Assembly (NCBI GenBank): GCA_026993785.1
Contig: JALWRZ010000009.1
Coordinates: 1-55,346 of the forward strand
Source of the DNA: DHVE2 group archaeon
GTDB lineage: Archaea; Thermoplasmatota; Thermoplasmata; Thermoplasmatales; Aciduliprofundaceae
DNA length: 55,346 bases
Reading direction: 5' to 3'
In this document: in pieces, positions 1 to 7,559 of the stretch
Layout of the letters: the number at the start of each line of letters is the position of its first letter
Numbering within the stretch: the stretch's first letter is position 1
Program-made: the position numbers and the translations under genes
The notes under the pieces: generated by a model
The model's input: the letters and a program-made list of their open reading frames with translations, nothing else
What the model was told of the DNA's origin: nothing
Databases searched by the model: none

Positions 1-590
1 ACGGTATTGTCACGCTCTCCTGGAAAGCACCGCAAGATGATGGCGGTACCAAGATCCTGTCCTACAACATATATCGCGATGGCCAGAAAATCGCTACCGT
101 GGATGCAGCTTCTCTGACATACAGAGATGAGGGAGTTGATGTAAAGAGCCAGCACACCTACTATGTCACGGCTGTCAATGCTGTTGGTGAGAGTGAGAAG
201 AGCAATGAAGCAAGCGTAGCGTGGAGCGTGCCTTCAGAGCCACAGAATGTTAAAGTAAAAACAACCACTGGTGGCGCACTTCTGCAGTGGGAGAGCCCCG
301 CAGATAACGGCGGCTCCTCAGTGAAAAAATACGAAATTTTTGTGCTGGAGAACGGAAAATGGAAGAGAGTAGGCGAGACAGATTCAACGAAATATGTTCT
401 TAAACTCGCACCCACCTTGACAGGAGGAACGGCAAAGGTAAAGATCGTCCCGGTGAACGGCGTTGGCGAAGGTAAAGAGACCGTGGTAGAGGTAACGGTA
501 CCTGTGAACCTGGCACTCTGGGGTGCCATAATCGGCGTGATAGCAGTGATAATAATCGCAGCCATTGTACTTGTGAAAAGAAAGAAATAA
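1..590 (+). CDS. Surface protein with fibronectin type III domains, C-terminal part
   Basis: The reading frame is open from base 3, so the N-terminus lies outside the window. Two fibronectin type III repeats are visible. The first begins with a TLSWKAPQDDGG strand and contains the typical YNIYRDG and YYVTAVNAVGESEKS strands. The second contains LLQWESPADNGGSSVKKYEI and a VKIVPVNGVGEG strand. A single hydrophobic helix follows (LALWGAIIGVIAVIIIAAI) and the protein ends in KRKK. This is the layout of an archaeal extracellular protein held in the membrane by its C-terminus with the repeats outside. FN3 domains mediate adhesion or act as spacers; the specific partner cannot be told. It converges with the helicase gene, which ends 18 bases further on. 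Confidence 0.85.
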   Translation, partial: GIVTLSWKAPQDDGGTKILSYNIYRDGQKIATVDAASLTYRDEGVDVKSQHTYYVTAVNAVGESEKSNEASVAWSVPSEPQNVKVKTTTGGALLQWESPADNGGSSVKKYEIFVLENGKWKRVGETDSTKYVLKLAPTLTGGTAKVKIVPVNGVGEGKETVVEVTVPVNLALWGAIIGVIAVIIIAAIVLVKRKK

Positions 591-608
591 CCTCTTCTTA
601 TCTCTTTT

Positions 609-3275
609 TTAATCCCAGAACTGCCTGTTTCTGGCGTATTTAAGCTCTTCTTTGAGCACCCTCCTAACAAGCTCATCCTCATCTTTGTATGGTATTTCAA
701 GTATCCTGGCAGCGGTGGTTAAGCCTATCCCACGACCTGCAAGCACCAGAGCCGCTGCTTTCCTATGTCTTCTGAGAAGATGAGATATACCCATTATTCT
801 ATCCAGCTCTCTTCTCTCCTCAGGAGTGAATTTCTTCTTCTTAACTAGTTTTATGAGTTCTTCTTCGTAGGGCTTTAAAAGGGCAACCCTCACACTCCCG
901 CAAAATGGACATACTGGCTTTTCAAAATCCTTCACCTTTATCCTCATATGTCCACCACAGCTGAGACACACGAGAAGCATATCCTCCTCCAACAATCGGC
1001 GATGAATTGCGTCTATCACAGGCTTGGTGGCCAGAATAGGAGAGGAGAGATCCCCATGCTCTTCCAAAAGAACCCGGGAGGCATCGCTCATCTCCCGAAT
1101 TACTATTTTTCTCTTCCCCTTCCTTATCTCCTCAAGAATTTTGGTGGCTACCGGGATATCCATATAGTCGAAAAGCAGCTTGTTCACCGCCTCTTCATAT
1201 AGCACTGTATTTCTGTATGCATCCACTATTTTCTCAACTCTCAGCTTTTTGAGATCGGCATCTTTTCTTATAACACCCATCTTCTTTGCCACATGCAGAA
1301 AAATGTAGCTAAATAGCCTGGAGTTGCGTGCCACAATTTTTATAAGTCCTTCAAGATTCGTAATTCTCTCAAGAAGCTCCTTCACATAATTAACATTGAT
1401 ATGGGGATTGAAGAACGCTATGTGGTATGGGGATATGGAAAATTCAACGCTCTCTCCTATTCTTTGAGATAAGATAGAGGATAGAATCAATGCAAGTGTG
1501 TAGTTAGCTCGAGTACCGCCACGTATTCCAAGAAAAACTATGTCGCGGCTTTTCTCTATCACTATTTTATCTTCGCCCCAGTCCATGTTCCAGCTTTTAA
1601 CCGTAGCTTTGGCAGCTTCATTGAGAAATTTGAAATCCGGAGCGGTGGATGCAACCTCATAGGGAACAGGAATCTCTTCCCCTATCCAGGAGGGAGGGAG
1701 TGCTATATCCCTTATGTACTCTACAAGCACCTTATCTTCCTTTATATCAACAATTCTCCACGCAGAGCCCTTTATGACAAAACTCTCCCCAAGATTAAGT
1801 GTGGATACAAAGCTCTCATCAAGAATACCTATGAAATCACCCTGAAGAGTCACAACCTTGTAGCTTTTCTCGTCGGGAATCATGGAGATATTGCTGTAAA
1901 AGTATCGCAGCCCGCCTCGAGTTTTACCAAAAAAAGCACCATCGAACCATATTTTCCCTATATCTCTCAGGAAATATAGGAGCTCCTGAAACTTCTCGTA
2001 GCTGAGATTTCTAAAGGGATAAGCGCTCCTCACTATCTCATAGGCTTCTCGGGCATCGCTTACCTCTCCAGAATTGGCCATGGCCACAATCTGATTGGCC
2101 AGAACGATCATGGGGTTCTCCCTCATTCGCACATGCTCTACGATACCTCTATGGAGAAGAGTAAGTATAGATGCAGCTTCCCATAGCTCTACGGGAGTAT
2201 GCGCGAATATTATCCCCTTGGAAACCTCATCTATCCTGTGCCCTGCCCTGCCTACTCGCTGAAGGAGCTTGGTTACCTGCCTGGGGGAATTGTACTGTAT
2301 AACGAGATCCACAAGACCCACATCTATGCCAAGCTCTAATGAAGAGGTGCATATCAATGCTTTTAATTTCCCCTCTTTAAATTCATTTTCCGCACGAATT
2401 CTCACATCACGACTTAAAGAGCCATGGTGCACTTCAATAGGTGGCGTGGAAAAAAGGAGATTATAGCGCATTCCTATATCCTCTGCCGTGCATCTTGTGT
2501 TAGTAAAAACTAAAGTGGCGCGATGTTTCATTATCTCATTCCACATCTCCATAAGTGTTGAAGCGTATTCCACATCGCTTCCCATAATCTCCGCTTCCCT
2601 TTCAAATCTCCTCTCCGGTGCGCGAATATCGATATGCACCTTCTTGAAAAGTTTGAGTTCAACAATTTCCACGGCTCCTTTGGGTGATAGAAACTTCGCC
2701 ACCTCCTCGGGATTGCCCACGGTCGCCGACAACCCAACAATCTGGTATGTTGTGAATCTCCTTAACCTCTCTAGTGCCACTGATAGCTGTGCGCCTCTCT
2801 CATCTCCGGCAAGCTCGTGAACCTCATCTATCACCACGAACTTAACATTCTTGAGGCTCTCTCTCAATCTTTTGCCCAGGAACATTATCTGAAATGTTTC
2901 TGGCGTAGTTATGAGCACATGGGGCGGGTGCAGGGATAGCCTTCTTCTCTCATTCTGCGGGGTATCTCCATGTCTCACCGCAACCTCTATACCCAACTTC
3001 TTTCCGAAATCCTTGAGCCTTTTGAGCAGATCCCTGTTAAGGGCACGGAGAGGTGTGATGTAGATGCACGCTATTCTCCCATGCTTCTCTCTCATTATCC
3101 TGTGAAATATGGGGAGCATCGCCGCTTCTGTTTTACCGCTTCCCGTGGGGGAAACAAGAAGCACATTCTTCCCTTCTAAAATGAGTGGAATTACCTTTTT
3201 CTGGGGCTCGGTGGGCTCGAATATGCCCTTCTCATCCAGAACCTTGAGAATCGCAGGGTCTAAGGCCTCAAACAC
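609..3275 (-). CDS. Lhr-type superfamily 2 ATP-dependent helicase
   Basis: This is an 888-residue SF2 helicase of the archaeal Lhr family, which acts in DNA repair or RNA remodelling. Walker A is SPTGSGKT (about residues 42-49), motif II is DEVH (150-153), motif III is SAT (near 183), and motif VI is QRVGRAGHR. The Lhr-type linker ELAGDERGAQL follows motif II. A four-Cys zinc knuckle lies at C770, C773, C789 and C792, and the last 95 residues are helical and basic. The start is a GTG preceded by GAG, because the frame is closed by a TGA a few codons upstream; a TATA-like box lies about 24 bases before it, so the transcript may be nearly leaderless. The family is certain; the exact subgroup (Lhr-core or Lhr2) is less so. 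Confidence 0.93.
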   Translation of the reverse strand: MFEALDPAILKVLDEKGIFEPTEPQKKVIPLILEGKNVLLVSPTGSGKTEAAMLPIFHRIMREKHGRIACIYITPLRALNRDLLKRLKDFGKKLGIEVAVRHGDTPQNERRRLSLHPPHVLITTPETFQIMFLGKRLRESLKNVKFVVIDEVHELAGDERGAQLSVALERLRRFTTYQIVGLSATVGNPEEVAKFLSPKGAVEIVELKLFKKVHIDIRAPERRFEREAEIMGSDVEYASTLMEMWNEIMKHRATLVFTNTRCTAEDIGMRYNLLFSTPPIEVHHGSLSRDVRIRAENEFKEGKLKALICTSSLELGIDVGLVDLVIQYNSPRQVTKLLQRVGRAGHRIDEVSKGIIFAHTPVELWEAASILTLLHRGIVEHVRMRENPMIVLANQIVAMANSGEVSDAREAYEIVRSAYPFRNLSYEKFQELLYFLRDIGKIWFDGAFFGKTRGGLRYFYSNISMIPDEKSYKVVTLQGDFIGILDESFVSTLNLGESFVIKGSAWRIVDIKEDKVLVEYIRDIALPPSWIGEEIPVPYEVASTAPDFKFLNEAAKATVKSWNMDWGEDKIVIEKSRDIVFLGIRGGTRANYTLALILSSILSQRIGESVEFSISPYHIAFFNPHINVNYVKELLERITNLEGLIKIVARNSRLFSYIFLHVAKKMGVIRKDADLKKLRVEKIVDAYRNTVLYEEAVNKLLFDYMDIPVATKILEEIRKGKRKIVIREMSDASRVLLEEHGDLSSPILATKPVIDAIHRRLLEEDMLLVCLSCGGHMRIKVKDFEKPVCPFCGSVRVALLKPYEEELIKLVKKKKFTPEERRELDRIMGISHLLRRHRKAAALVLAGRGIGLTTAARILEIPYKDEDELVRRVLKEELKYARNRQFWD

Positions 3276-3293
3276 CTCAATTCCTATGAAAGC

Positions 3294-3304
3294 TCATATA
3301 AAAA
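3294..3304 (-). promoter_or_regulatory. TATA-like box of the Lhr helicase gene
   Basis: Read on the minus strand this is TTTTTATATGA, centred about 24 bases before the GTG start of the helicase. It shares a short intergenic region with the divergent mazG-like promoter. The spacing fits an archaeal promoter with a very short or absent leader. Confidence 0.5.
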
Positions 3305-3322
3305 TTTATTCACCCCCAGAGG

Positions 3323-3334
3323 AAAAATATAAAA
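3323..3334 (+). promoter_or_regulatory. TATA-like box of the MazG-like gene
   Basis: The sequence AAAAATATAAAA is centred about 27 bases before the ATG at 3356. No Shine-Dalgarno sequence is needed if transcription starts at the ATG, as is common in archaea. Confidence 0.55.
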
Positions 3335-3355
3335 CCCAAAGGAATATGTCCTTTC

Positions 3356-3613
3356 ATGGAGCTAAGAGAGGCGCAAAGGATCATCGACGAATTTTATGGC
3401 GAAAGGGACAGGGAGCGAAGCGTGTGGAAGAACCTGGTCTGGCTAGGTGAGGAGGTGGGCGAACTATTTAAGGCTGTGAGGGAAAACGAGGGAATTGAGG
3501 AAGAGATTGCCGATGTCTTTGCCTGGCTATTATCGGTGGCGAATGTTCTTGGTATCGATATAGAAGAGGCTTTTCGCAATAAATATCTCAGGCCTGAAGG
3601 TCCTCCAATGTGA
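3356..3613 (+). CDS. MazG-like nucleotide pyrophosphohydrolase
   Basis: This 85-residue all-alpha protein has the MazG/dUTPase-like metal-binding pattern. The first helix carries EEVGEL (about residues 31-36) and the second carries EEIADVFAWLL (about 48-58), giving the ExxE...ExxD set of acidic residues that binds magnesium. Such enzymes hydrolyse non-canonical or surplus nucleoside triphosphates to the monophosphate and pyrophosphate. The length matches the short single-domain archaeal MazG proteins. The ATG is placed by a TATA-like box 27 bases upstream. The last 26 bases overlap the end of the convergent gene at 3588. The substrate cannot be read from the sequence. Confidence 0.85.
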   Translation: MELREAQRIIDEFYGERDRERSVWKNLVWLGEEVGELFKAVRENEGIEEEIADVFAWLLSVANVLGIDIEEAFRNKYLRPEGPPM

Positions 3614-4169
3614 GGTGCCTCAAATCCACAATATCGTCCACAAAGGTGGTGGCCTGGCTGAATTCCACATCCTCCAGCTCCTTATCCAGCATGAATATTA
3701 TGCCAACTAAGCCATACAGCCTTATCTCGTTGGTAATCGTTCTCAGGAATTTTATGAACGCCTGATAGGAGTTGTATGCTAAAAATGTGCTAACAGATTC
3801 GATATAAACAAAATTGCGCTCTCCATTGAGCACCCTTAATCCGTGTTTTATGGCTCCCTCCAGAAGAACAAGCTGCGGGCTGTCAAGGTATATCACGTTG
3901 TCTCTCTCCTCCACAGGCTTTATGGATGCGGTTATGCAATCGATGAAGAAGATACGCGAAGGATCTCCACCCAGCTTCTTTATTTTTCGCTCTACAGTTG
4001 TGTGAGGCACATTAAGCGCAATGTAGAGCCCTGAGGTATCCTCCCTCTTCAATAGCTTAGCCACTATGGCATAGCCCAACAAGCTTCTGAGCTCTGGCTT
4101 GGTCAGCACCAGCACTATCTTCGATTCTTCGATTATTTCCTCCACTACCTCTTCAAGATTCACCTTCAT
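3588..4169 (-). CDS. RecA/KaiC-fold protein lacking the Walker A motif
   Basis: This 193-residue protein follows a RAD55/KaiC-like ATPase gene and overlaps its stop by four bases, so the two are translated together. The pattern of strands (KIVLVLTKPE, GLYIALNVPHTTV, IFFIDCITAS, NFVYIESVSTFLAY, VGIIFML) resembles the RecA core of KaiC-type proteins, with an aspartate at the Walker B position. No glycine-rich GxxxxGK(T/S) loop is present where the P-loop should be, so it probably binds no ATP and may act as a regulatory or structural partner. I infer the fold from pattern and context only; function is unknown. Confidence 0.7.
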   Translation of the reverse strand: MKVNLEEVVEEIIEESKIVLVLTKPELRSLLGYAIVAKLLKREDTSGLYIALNVPHTTVERKIKKLGGDPSRIFFIDCITASIKPVEERDNVIYLDSPQLVLLEGAIKHGLRVLNGERNFVYIESVSTFLAYNSYQAFIKFLRTITNEIRLYGLVGIIFMLDKELEDVEFSQATTFVDDIVDLRHLTLEDLQA

Positions 4170-4858
4170 AGGATTATTCCCTCGTCCCTGATGTGGAATG
4201 GCATCCAGTAGGTAGGATGATTATACCCATATCTCTTCACTATTCTCAGGGCCCTCATATGCATATTTCTGTTCTCCATGTGGTCCATCACTATTGTTGC
4301 CTCACTGAAGTTGCGCATCTCCCCCAATTTCTCGCGAGCTTCATCCATTTCCTCGATAAGCAAAGTGGCTATCTTCTTCTCATGGAAGAAGCGTATCCAT
4401 GTAGCGCCCAGATACCTGAACATGGGCTGGTCTCCTATAATTTTTTCGATTGTGGTAAGGCTGTCTATAACCATGCGATCTATCTTCTTTTTGAGGTTTA
4501 GATTCTCATCAAAGAAGTCAGGCATTATCATGGGGAAGATCTGAAGCATTTTCTTCTGTGTGAATGGAATGAGGTCCCTGGGGCTCAGATACATATCGTA
4601 CCACTTTATCTTATCCACAACATCGCTCAAAAATTTCATCTTGCCATAGTAAACTACAGTAGCCTCTGCGGGTATGGTTGTGGAAATATACACGCATGTC
4701 TCACCATGTCGGGCTCCCTCTGCCAGCCACTGAACCGCGAGAATGGTCTTGCCTATTCCCGATGGTCCCACTATCAGGGACATACCGTCTCTGGGAAAAC
4801 CACCGCCTAAGGCATCATCCAGCTTTTTAATTCCGGTAGGTGCTACCTTAGAAAGCAT
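4166..4858 (-). CDS. RAD55/KaiC-like RecA-superfamily ATPase
   Basis: This 230-residue single-domain ATPase has Walker A GPSGIGKT (about residues 32-39) and Walker B RMVIDSLTT (about 128-136). The opening SKVAPTGIKKLDDALGGGFPRDGMSLIVG is typical of archaeal KaiC/RAD55-like proteins, here given only by its landmarks: TGIKKLDDALGGG then the P-loop. Such proteins are linked to signalling or to recombination in archaea. A TATA-like box at 4881-4889 lies about 27 bases before the ATG, which suggests a leaderless message. It is the first gene of a two-gene operon with the P-loop-less homologue. Confidence 0.88.
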   Translation of the reverse strand: MLSKVAPTGIKKLDDALGGGFPRDGMSLIVGPSGIGKTILAVQWLAEGARHGETCVYISTTIPAEATVVYYGKMKFLSDVVDKIKWYDMYLSPRDLIPFTQKKMLQIFPMIMPDFFDENLNLKKKIDRMVIDSLTTIEKIIGDQPMFRYLGATWIRFFHEKKIATLLIEEMDEAREKLGEMRNFSEATIVMDHMENRNMHMRALRIVKRYGYNHPTYWMPFHIRDEGIIL

Positions 4859-4880
4859 AGATGTAAGTGGTAGAAAGAGA

Positions 4881-4889
4881 ATATAAATT
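4881..4889 (-). promoter_or_regulatory. TATA-like box of the KaiC-like operon
   Basis: On the minus strand this reads AATTTATAT and is centred about 27 bases before the ATG at 4858. Spacing fits a leaderless archaeal promoter. Confidence 0.5.
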
Positions 4890-4954
4890 TTTTCATCTGA
4901 TTATCAGAGTTGATAGAACATAAGAGTTAAATATTCCCCCGAGAATTGTGAAAC

Positions 4955-5680
4955 GTGGCTGTTCTCTACAATGAAAAACTGGATGAGCTCGAGAAAATGT
5001 GCTTAAAAGATCCAGCTAAGCATCCATTTACCCTGTGGGATTTAAGAAAAGAGAGGAAAAACACAGATTTCTATATCCTATTGGAGAGAAGTAAAATTGA
5101 GGGGTATATGCTAATCTACCGCGGCGCCATGATACCCAGCGTGATTCTTCACGGAAGCAGAGATGCTATTTCCGAACTCTTGGATTATTTTCATGAGGAC
5201 AAGGCCATAATTCACATGCCCTATGTGTATCACGACCTTTGGAAAGGGAGAAACAGCATCTACAAGATATATGTGATGACCGCTAACCCCCGCTTCTATT
5301 TTCTGGATCCAGAGGTGAAGGAAATAAAGGACGCTGCTCTCCTTTCCAGGCTTTTTCAGAACCCAGAGTATCTGGTCAAGAAGGCAAAAACATATGGAAT
5401 AATAAGGGATGGTTTTGTTGTCAGCTCCGCTTCCGCGTTAGTGTTTCTCCCAGAAATATGGGTTCTCGGAGCGGTGATAACAAAGAAGGAATACCGCAAT
5501 CGGGGTCTTGCAACCCGTGTCGTTGGACATTTTATGAGCCTGGCTTCCAAGCATACCCAAAAGGTAGTTCTCTGGGTAAGAAGTGATAATGAGATTGCCA
5601 TAAATCTATACAAAAAATACGGCTTTGAGAAAATAGGGGAGGACGCCTGGATAAATGTGGGTGTGAATGTGCTGCCTTAG
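4955..5680 (+). CDS. GNAT-family N-acetyltransferase
   Basis: The C-terminal half of this 241-residue protein is a GNAT domain. Landmarks are the acetyl-CoA pyrophosphate loop EYRNRGLATRVV (about residues 177-188), the strand KVVLWVRSDN and the motif AINLYKKYGFEKIGE. The N-terminal half (about 1-120) has no motif that I recognise and may bind the acceptor. The reading frame allows only a GTG start here, and a TATA-like box (4926-4935) lies about 25 bases upstream, which supports it. It stands alone, with the AT-rich leader region of the peptide cluster behind it. The substrate is unknown. Confidence 0.85.
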   Translation: MAVLYNEKLDELEKMCLKDPAKHPFTLWDLRKERKNTDFYILLERSKIEGYMLIYRGAMIPSVILHGSRDAISELLDYFHEDKAIIHMPYVYHDLWKGRNSIYKIYVMTANPRFYFLDPEVKEIKDAALLSRLFQNPEYLVKKAKTYGIIRDGFVVSSASALVFLPEIWVLGAVITKKEYRNRGLATRVVGHFMSLASKHTQKVVLWVRSDNEIAINLYKKYGFEKIGEDAWINVGVNVLP

Positions 5681-5738
5681 TAATAATTTATACCTATGAG
5701 AATATTGATGGTGAAGTGGAAATATACTCATTTTGGGG

Positions 5739-5754
5739 TGGATAATATTATCCA
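5739..5754. promoter_or_regulatory. 16-bp perfect palindrome, candidate operator upstream of the peptide cluster
   Basis: TGGATAATATTATCCA is a perfect inverted repeat without a spacer. It lies in the AT-rich gap between the acetyltransferase and the precursor peptide gene, about 140 bases before the peptide start and about 80-100 bases before the likely TATA box. Perfect palindromes of this size are typical dimeric regulator sites. No regulator gene is visible in the cluster itself, so the assignment is tentative. Confidence 0.4.
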
Positions 5755-5834
5755 AATTCACACAAAATTCAAAAATATTTAACCGAATAGGGAGTAAATA
5801 TATTAAAAATTTTTAAATTCTAAATAAGTAAAAA

Positions 5835-5846
5835 ATATTATATACA
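5835..5846 (+). promoter_or_regulatory. Likely TATA box of the peptide cluster
   Basis: ATATTATATACA is the best TATA-like element before the precursor peptide gene. Transcription would start near 5870 and give a short leader carrying the GGTGAGG ribosome binding site at 5882-5888. The surrounding 100 bases are very AT-rich with other possible TATA elements, so the exact box is not certain. Confidence 0.45.
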
Positions 5847-5892
5847 AAAAAGTTATATCTCATCATTGCCCATCTGTGGGTGGTGAGGGAAA

Positions 5893-5991
5893 ATGGCATA
5901 TGAAGCACCAAGCCTGAAAAAAGCATCGGGAGGACCGGCACCTGCATCGCCTACTGGCGTAGCTGTATGCTGCATTTGTAACGCGGAATGA
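5893..5991 (+). CDS. Candidate RiPP precursor peptide, Cys-rich C-terminus
   Basis: This short gene encodes 32 residues. The N-terminal part MAYEAPSLKKASGG holds a YxxPxL motif (Y3, P6, L8), the kind of leader motif bound by PqqD-like recognition domains in other peptide systems, and ends in a double glycine. The remaining part is rich in Pro, Ala, Ser and Gly and ends in VCCICNAE, with Cys26, Cys27 and Cys29. A strong ribosome binding site (GGTGAGG, 5882-5888) lies five bases before the ATG. The next genes encode a radical SAM/SPASM enzyme and a PqqD-like protein, which is the classic arrangement for a ribosomally made, enzymatically modified peptide. I infer that the Cys residues are sites of thioether formation. 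No protease gene is seen in the cluster. The open frame and motif are directly visible; the function is inferred. Confidence 0.78.
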   Translation: MAYEAPSLKKASGGPAPASPTGVAVCCICNAE

Positions 5992-6111
5992 TTATCTCGG
6001 GGGATTCCCTCTTGAATAGCAAGAAATACAAAGCAGGACAGGGAGTTACCAAGAGCACTGATGCCGGTATAATCCATCTTTCTCCCTATTTTTTGAATAG
6101 CAGGTGGTAGT

Positions 6112-7288
6112 ATGCGGGGAATAGAAGTAGACTGGCATCTCACCTATCGATGTAATCTAAACTGTGTTCACTGCAGCGTAGTAAATTACCGCGATCCCGA
6201 ATATCTCAAAGGGGAATACTTTCCTTCAGGGATGCGCAGAGAGTTGGGTTACAAGGAACTACATAAATTCGTGGAAATACTCTCCAACTCTACGGATTAC
6301 AATATAACTCTCCACTTCTCACCCAATGTGGGGGAATCCACGCTCCATAAAGATTTTGTGAAGGTATGGAACGAGGTGGCAGAGCTTAAAAATGTTGAAC
6401 TTTCTCTGACATCCAATGGAGTGCTTCTCCAAAAACATCTGAATGAGATGAATCTGGAGCCTTTAAAAAATATGATTATAAGCGTGGATGGTGGCAACGA
6501 AGAAGCTCACGCTGCCATGAGGGGCCAAAATACCTTTGGGAGAACCCTGGAAACACTGCGGGAGCTTGATTCTCGAAAATCAGGAGACAGGGATTTTTAT
6601 CTTCAGATAAACACTGTGATCACACGCCTGAATATTGATTCTCTTTCCCAGCTACCAGTAATACTGGAAAATTTTGAGACATCAAACATAATTCTAAACC
6701 TTTTAAAGCTCTATACCGATGGCGGAAACGCGAGGAAAAATAAAGATAGGCTAGGGGTTTCCTGGCAGGAAATAAGAAATCAGGTAGGAGATATAATTTC
6801 CACCCTTAATCGAGTGAATGAAAGGAGAGAGAGAAGTAATAAGACTCCGATTAAATTAAGACTGGAACTATTTACTTTAAAAGAACAACTCCTATTGCTA
6901 AAACCATATTCCCATAAGCTCCACTATTCCGACATCCTTTTTGAGCTCTCTCCTGGATGGGGAAAGAGCTGCGGCGCCTATAATCTTAAGAGAATTTTTG
7001 TAGATCCCTATGGCTATCTTTTTCCCCTGCTTCAATTTTGCTGATCCCGCAATGCGCCGGGAATTTTTAAAATATGCAGGTCGCATAACACCTCCCAATT
7101 TTGTGGATGAAAAATATGAAGATTTGGGAGCTATTCTATCGCATGCCTTTTTCCAAGAAGCACGAGGGTGGCTCGGGGAGATATATGGAAAGCTTTACTG
7201 CAATTCCTGTCCTCTAAAATCATCTTGCACGGTATGTCCCGCGTATGCCTATTTCTGGGGTGTTCCAAATGTGTGCAAAGAGAGTTAG
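6112..7288 (+). CDS. Radical SAM/SPASM peptide maturase, frame broken by an apparent +1 shift
   Basis: The N-terminal radical SAM motif is CNLNCVHC (C14, C18, C21), which binds the 4Fe-4S cluster that cleaves S-adenosylmethionine. The frame that begins at the ATG (6112, preceded by GGTGG) meets a stop at 7044, just after VDPYGYLFP. The next frame continues the same family exactly where the SPASM cysteine is expected: CFNFADP, then YCNSCPLKSSCTVCPAY, ending at 7288. The switch occurs in TTTTTCCCC (7019-7027), where one surplus base breaks the frame. If corrected, the protein has about 391 residues with a complete SPASM domain for auxiliary clusters. The cause may be a sequencing error in a homopolymer, a real mutation, or slippage at the Pro codon CCC followed by C. 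The role is modification of the peptide encoded just upstream. Confidence 0.88.
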
Positions 7289-7559
7289 GATAAGGGAATA
7301 TTTCATGCTCACGCAGGATCGGTATCTTGTTGATTTCACCCGGGGTGAAGTGTACGAGCTTAATACCATAGGCTATGAGATTTTAAAATTCATATCTCAA
7401 GGAAAAGAGCTTGAAGAAATAGTCGAGCAAATAGTAGAAAGCTACAAAGTACCTCGGGAAACTGTCGAAAAGGATGTCCAGAAATTTTTAGAAATGCTGG
7501 AGAAGGAGGATATCGTGGAGGTAATCACCGATGCCTCAGAAGATATTTCTGGGAATTGA
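7269..7559 (+). CDS. PqqD-like peptide recognition protein
   Basis: About 96 residues, with the PqqD/RRE fold pattern: LTQDRYLVDFTRGEVYELN (beta strands), then GYEILKFISQGKELEEIVEQ (helices), then a helical stretch up to DIVEV. PqqD-like domains bind the leader of a precursor peptide and hand it to the radical SAM enzyme. The frame is open from 7245, but the ATG at 7269 is preferred because GGGGTG lies six bases before it. It overlaps the maturase end by 20 bases and the next gene by 29, so the genes are translationally coupled. The protein is a free-standing version, as in pyrroloquinoline quinone clusters, and fits the YxxPxL leader of the peptide at 5893. Confidence 0.8.
   Translation: MCAKRVRIREYFMLTQDRYLVDFTRGEVYELNTIGYEILKFISQGKELEEIVEQIVESYKVPRETVEKDVQKFLEMLEKEDIVEVITDASEDISGN

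Noticed and set aside
5697-5783. A 28-codon frame (starting MRILMVKWKYTHF) before the peptide gene
   Set aside because: It lies over the palindrome, has no family features, and no ribosome binding site or promoter. Not convincing as a second peptide.
5853-6143. A 96-codon open frame on the minus strand across the precursor peptide gene
   Set aside because: It runs antisense over the peptide and into the maturase start, shows no family features, and its start has no promoter or ribosome binding site. The plus-strand peptide has both.
7010-7288. A separate 92-residue gene following the radical SAM gene
   Set aside because: Its sequence is the SPASM C-terminus of the radical SAM protein read in the next frame; it starts inside the motif DPYGYLFP, so it is part of the broken maturase.
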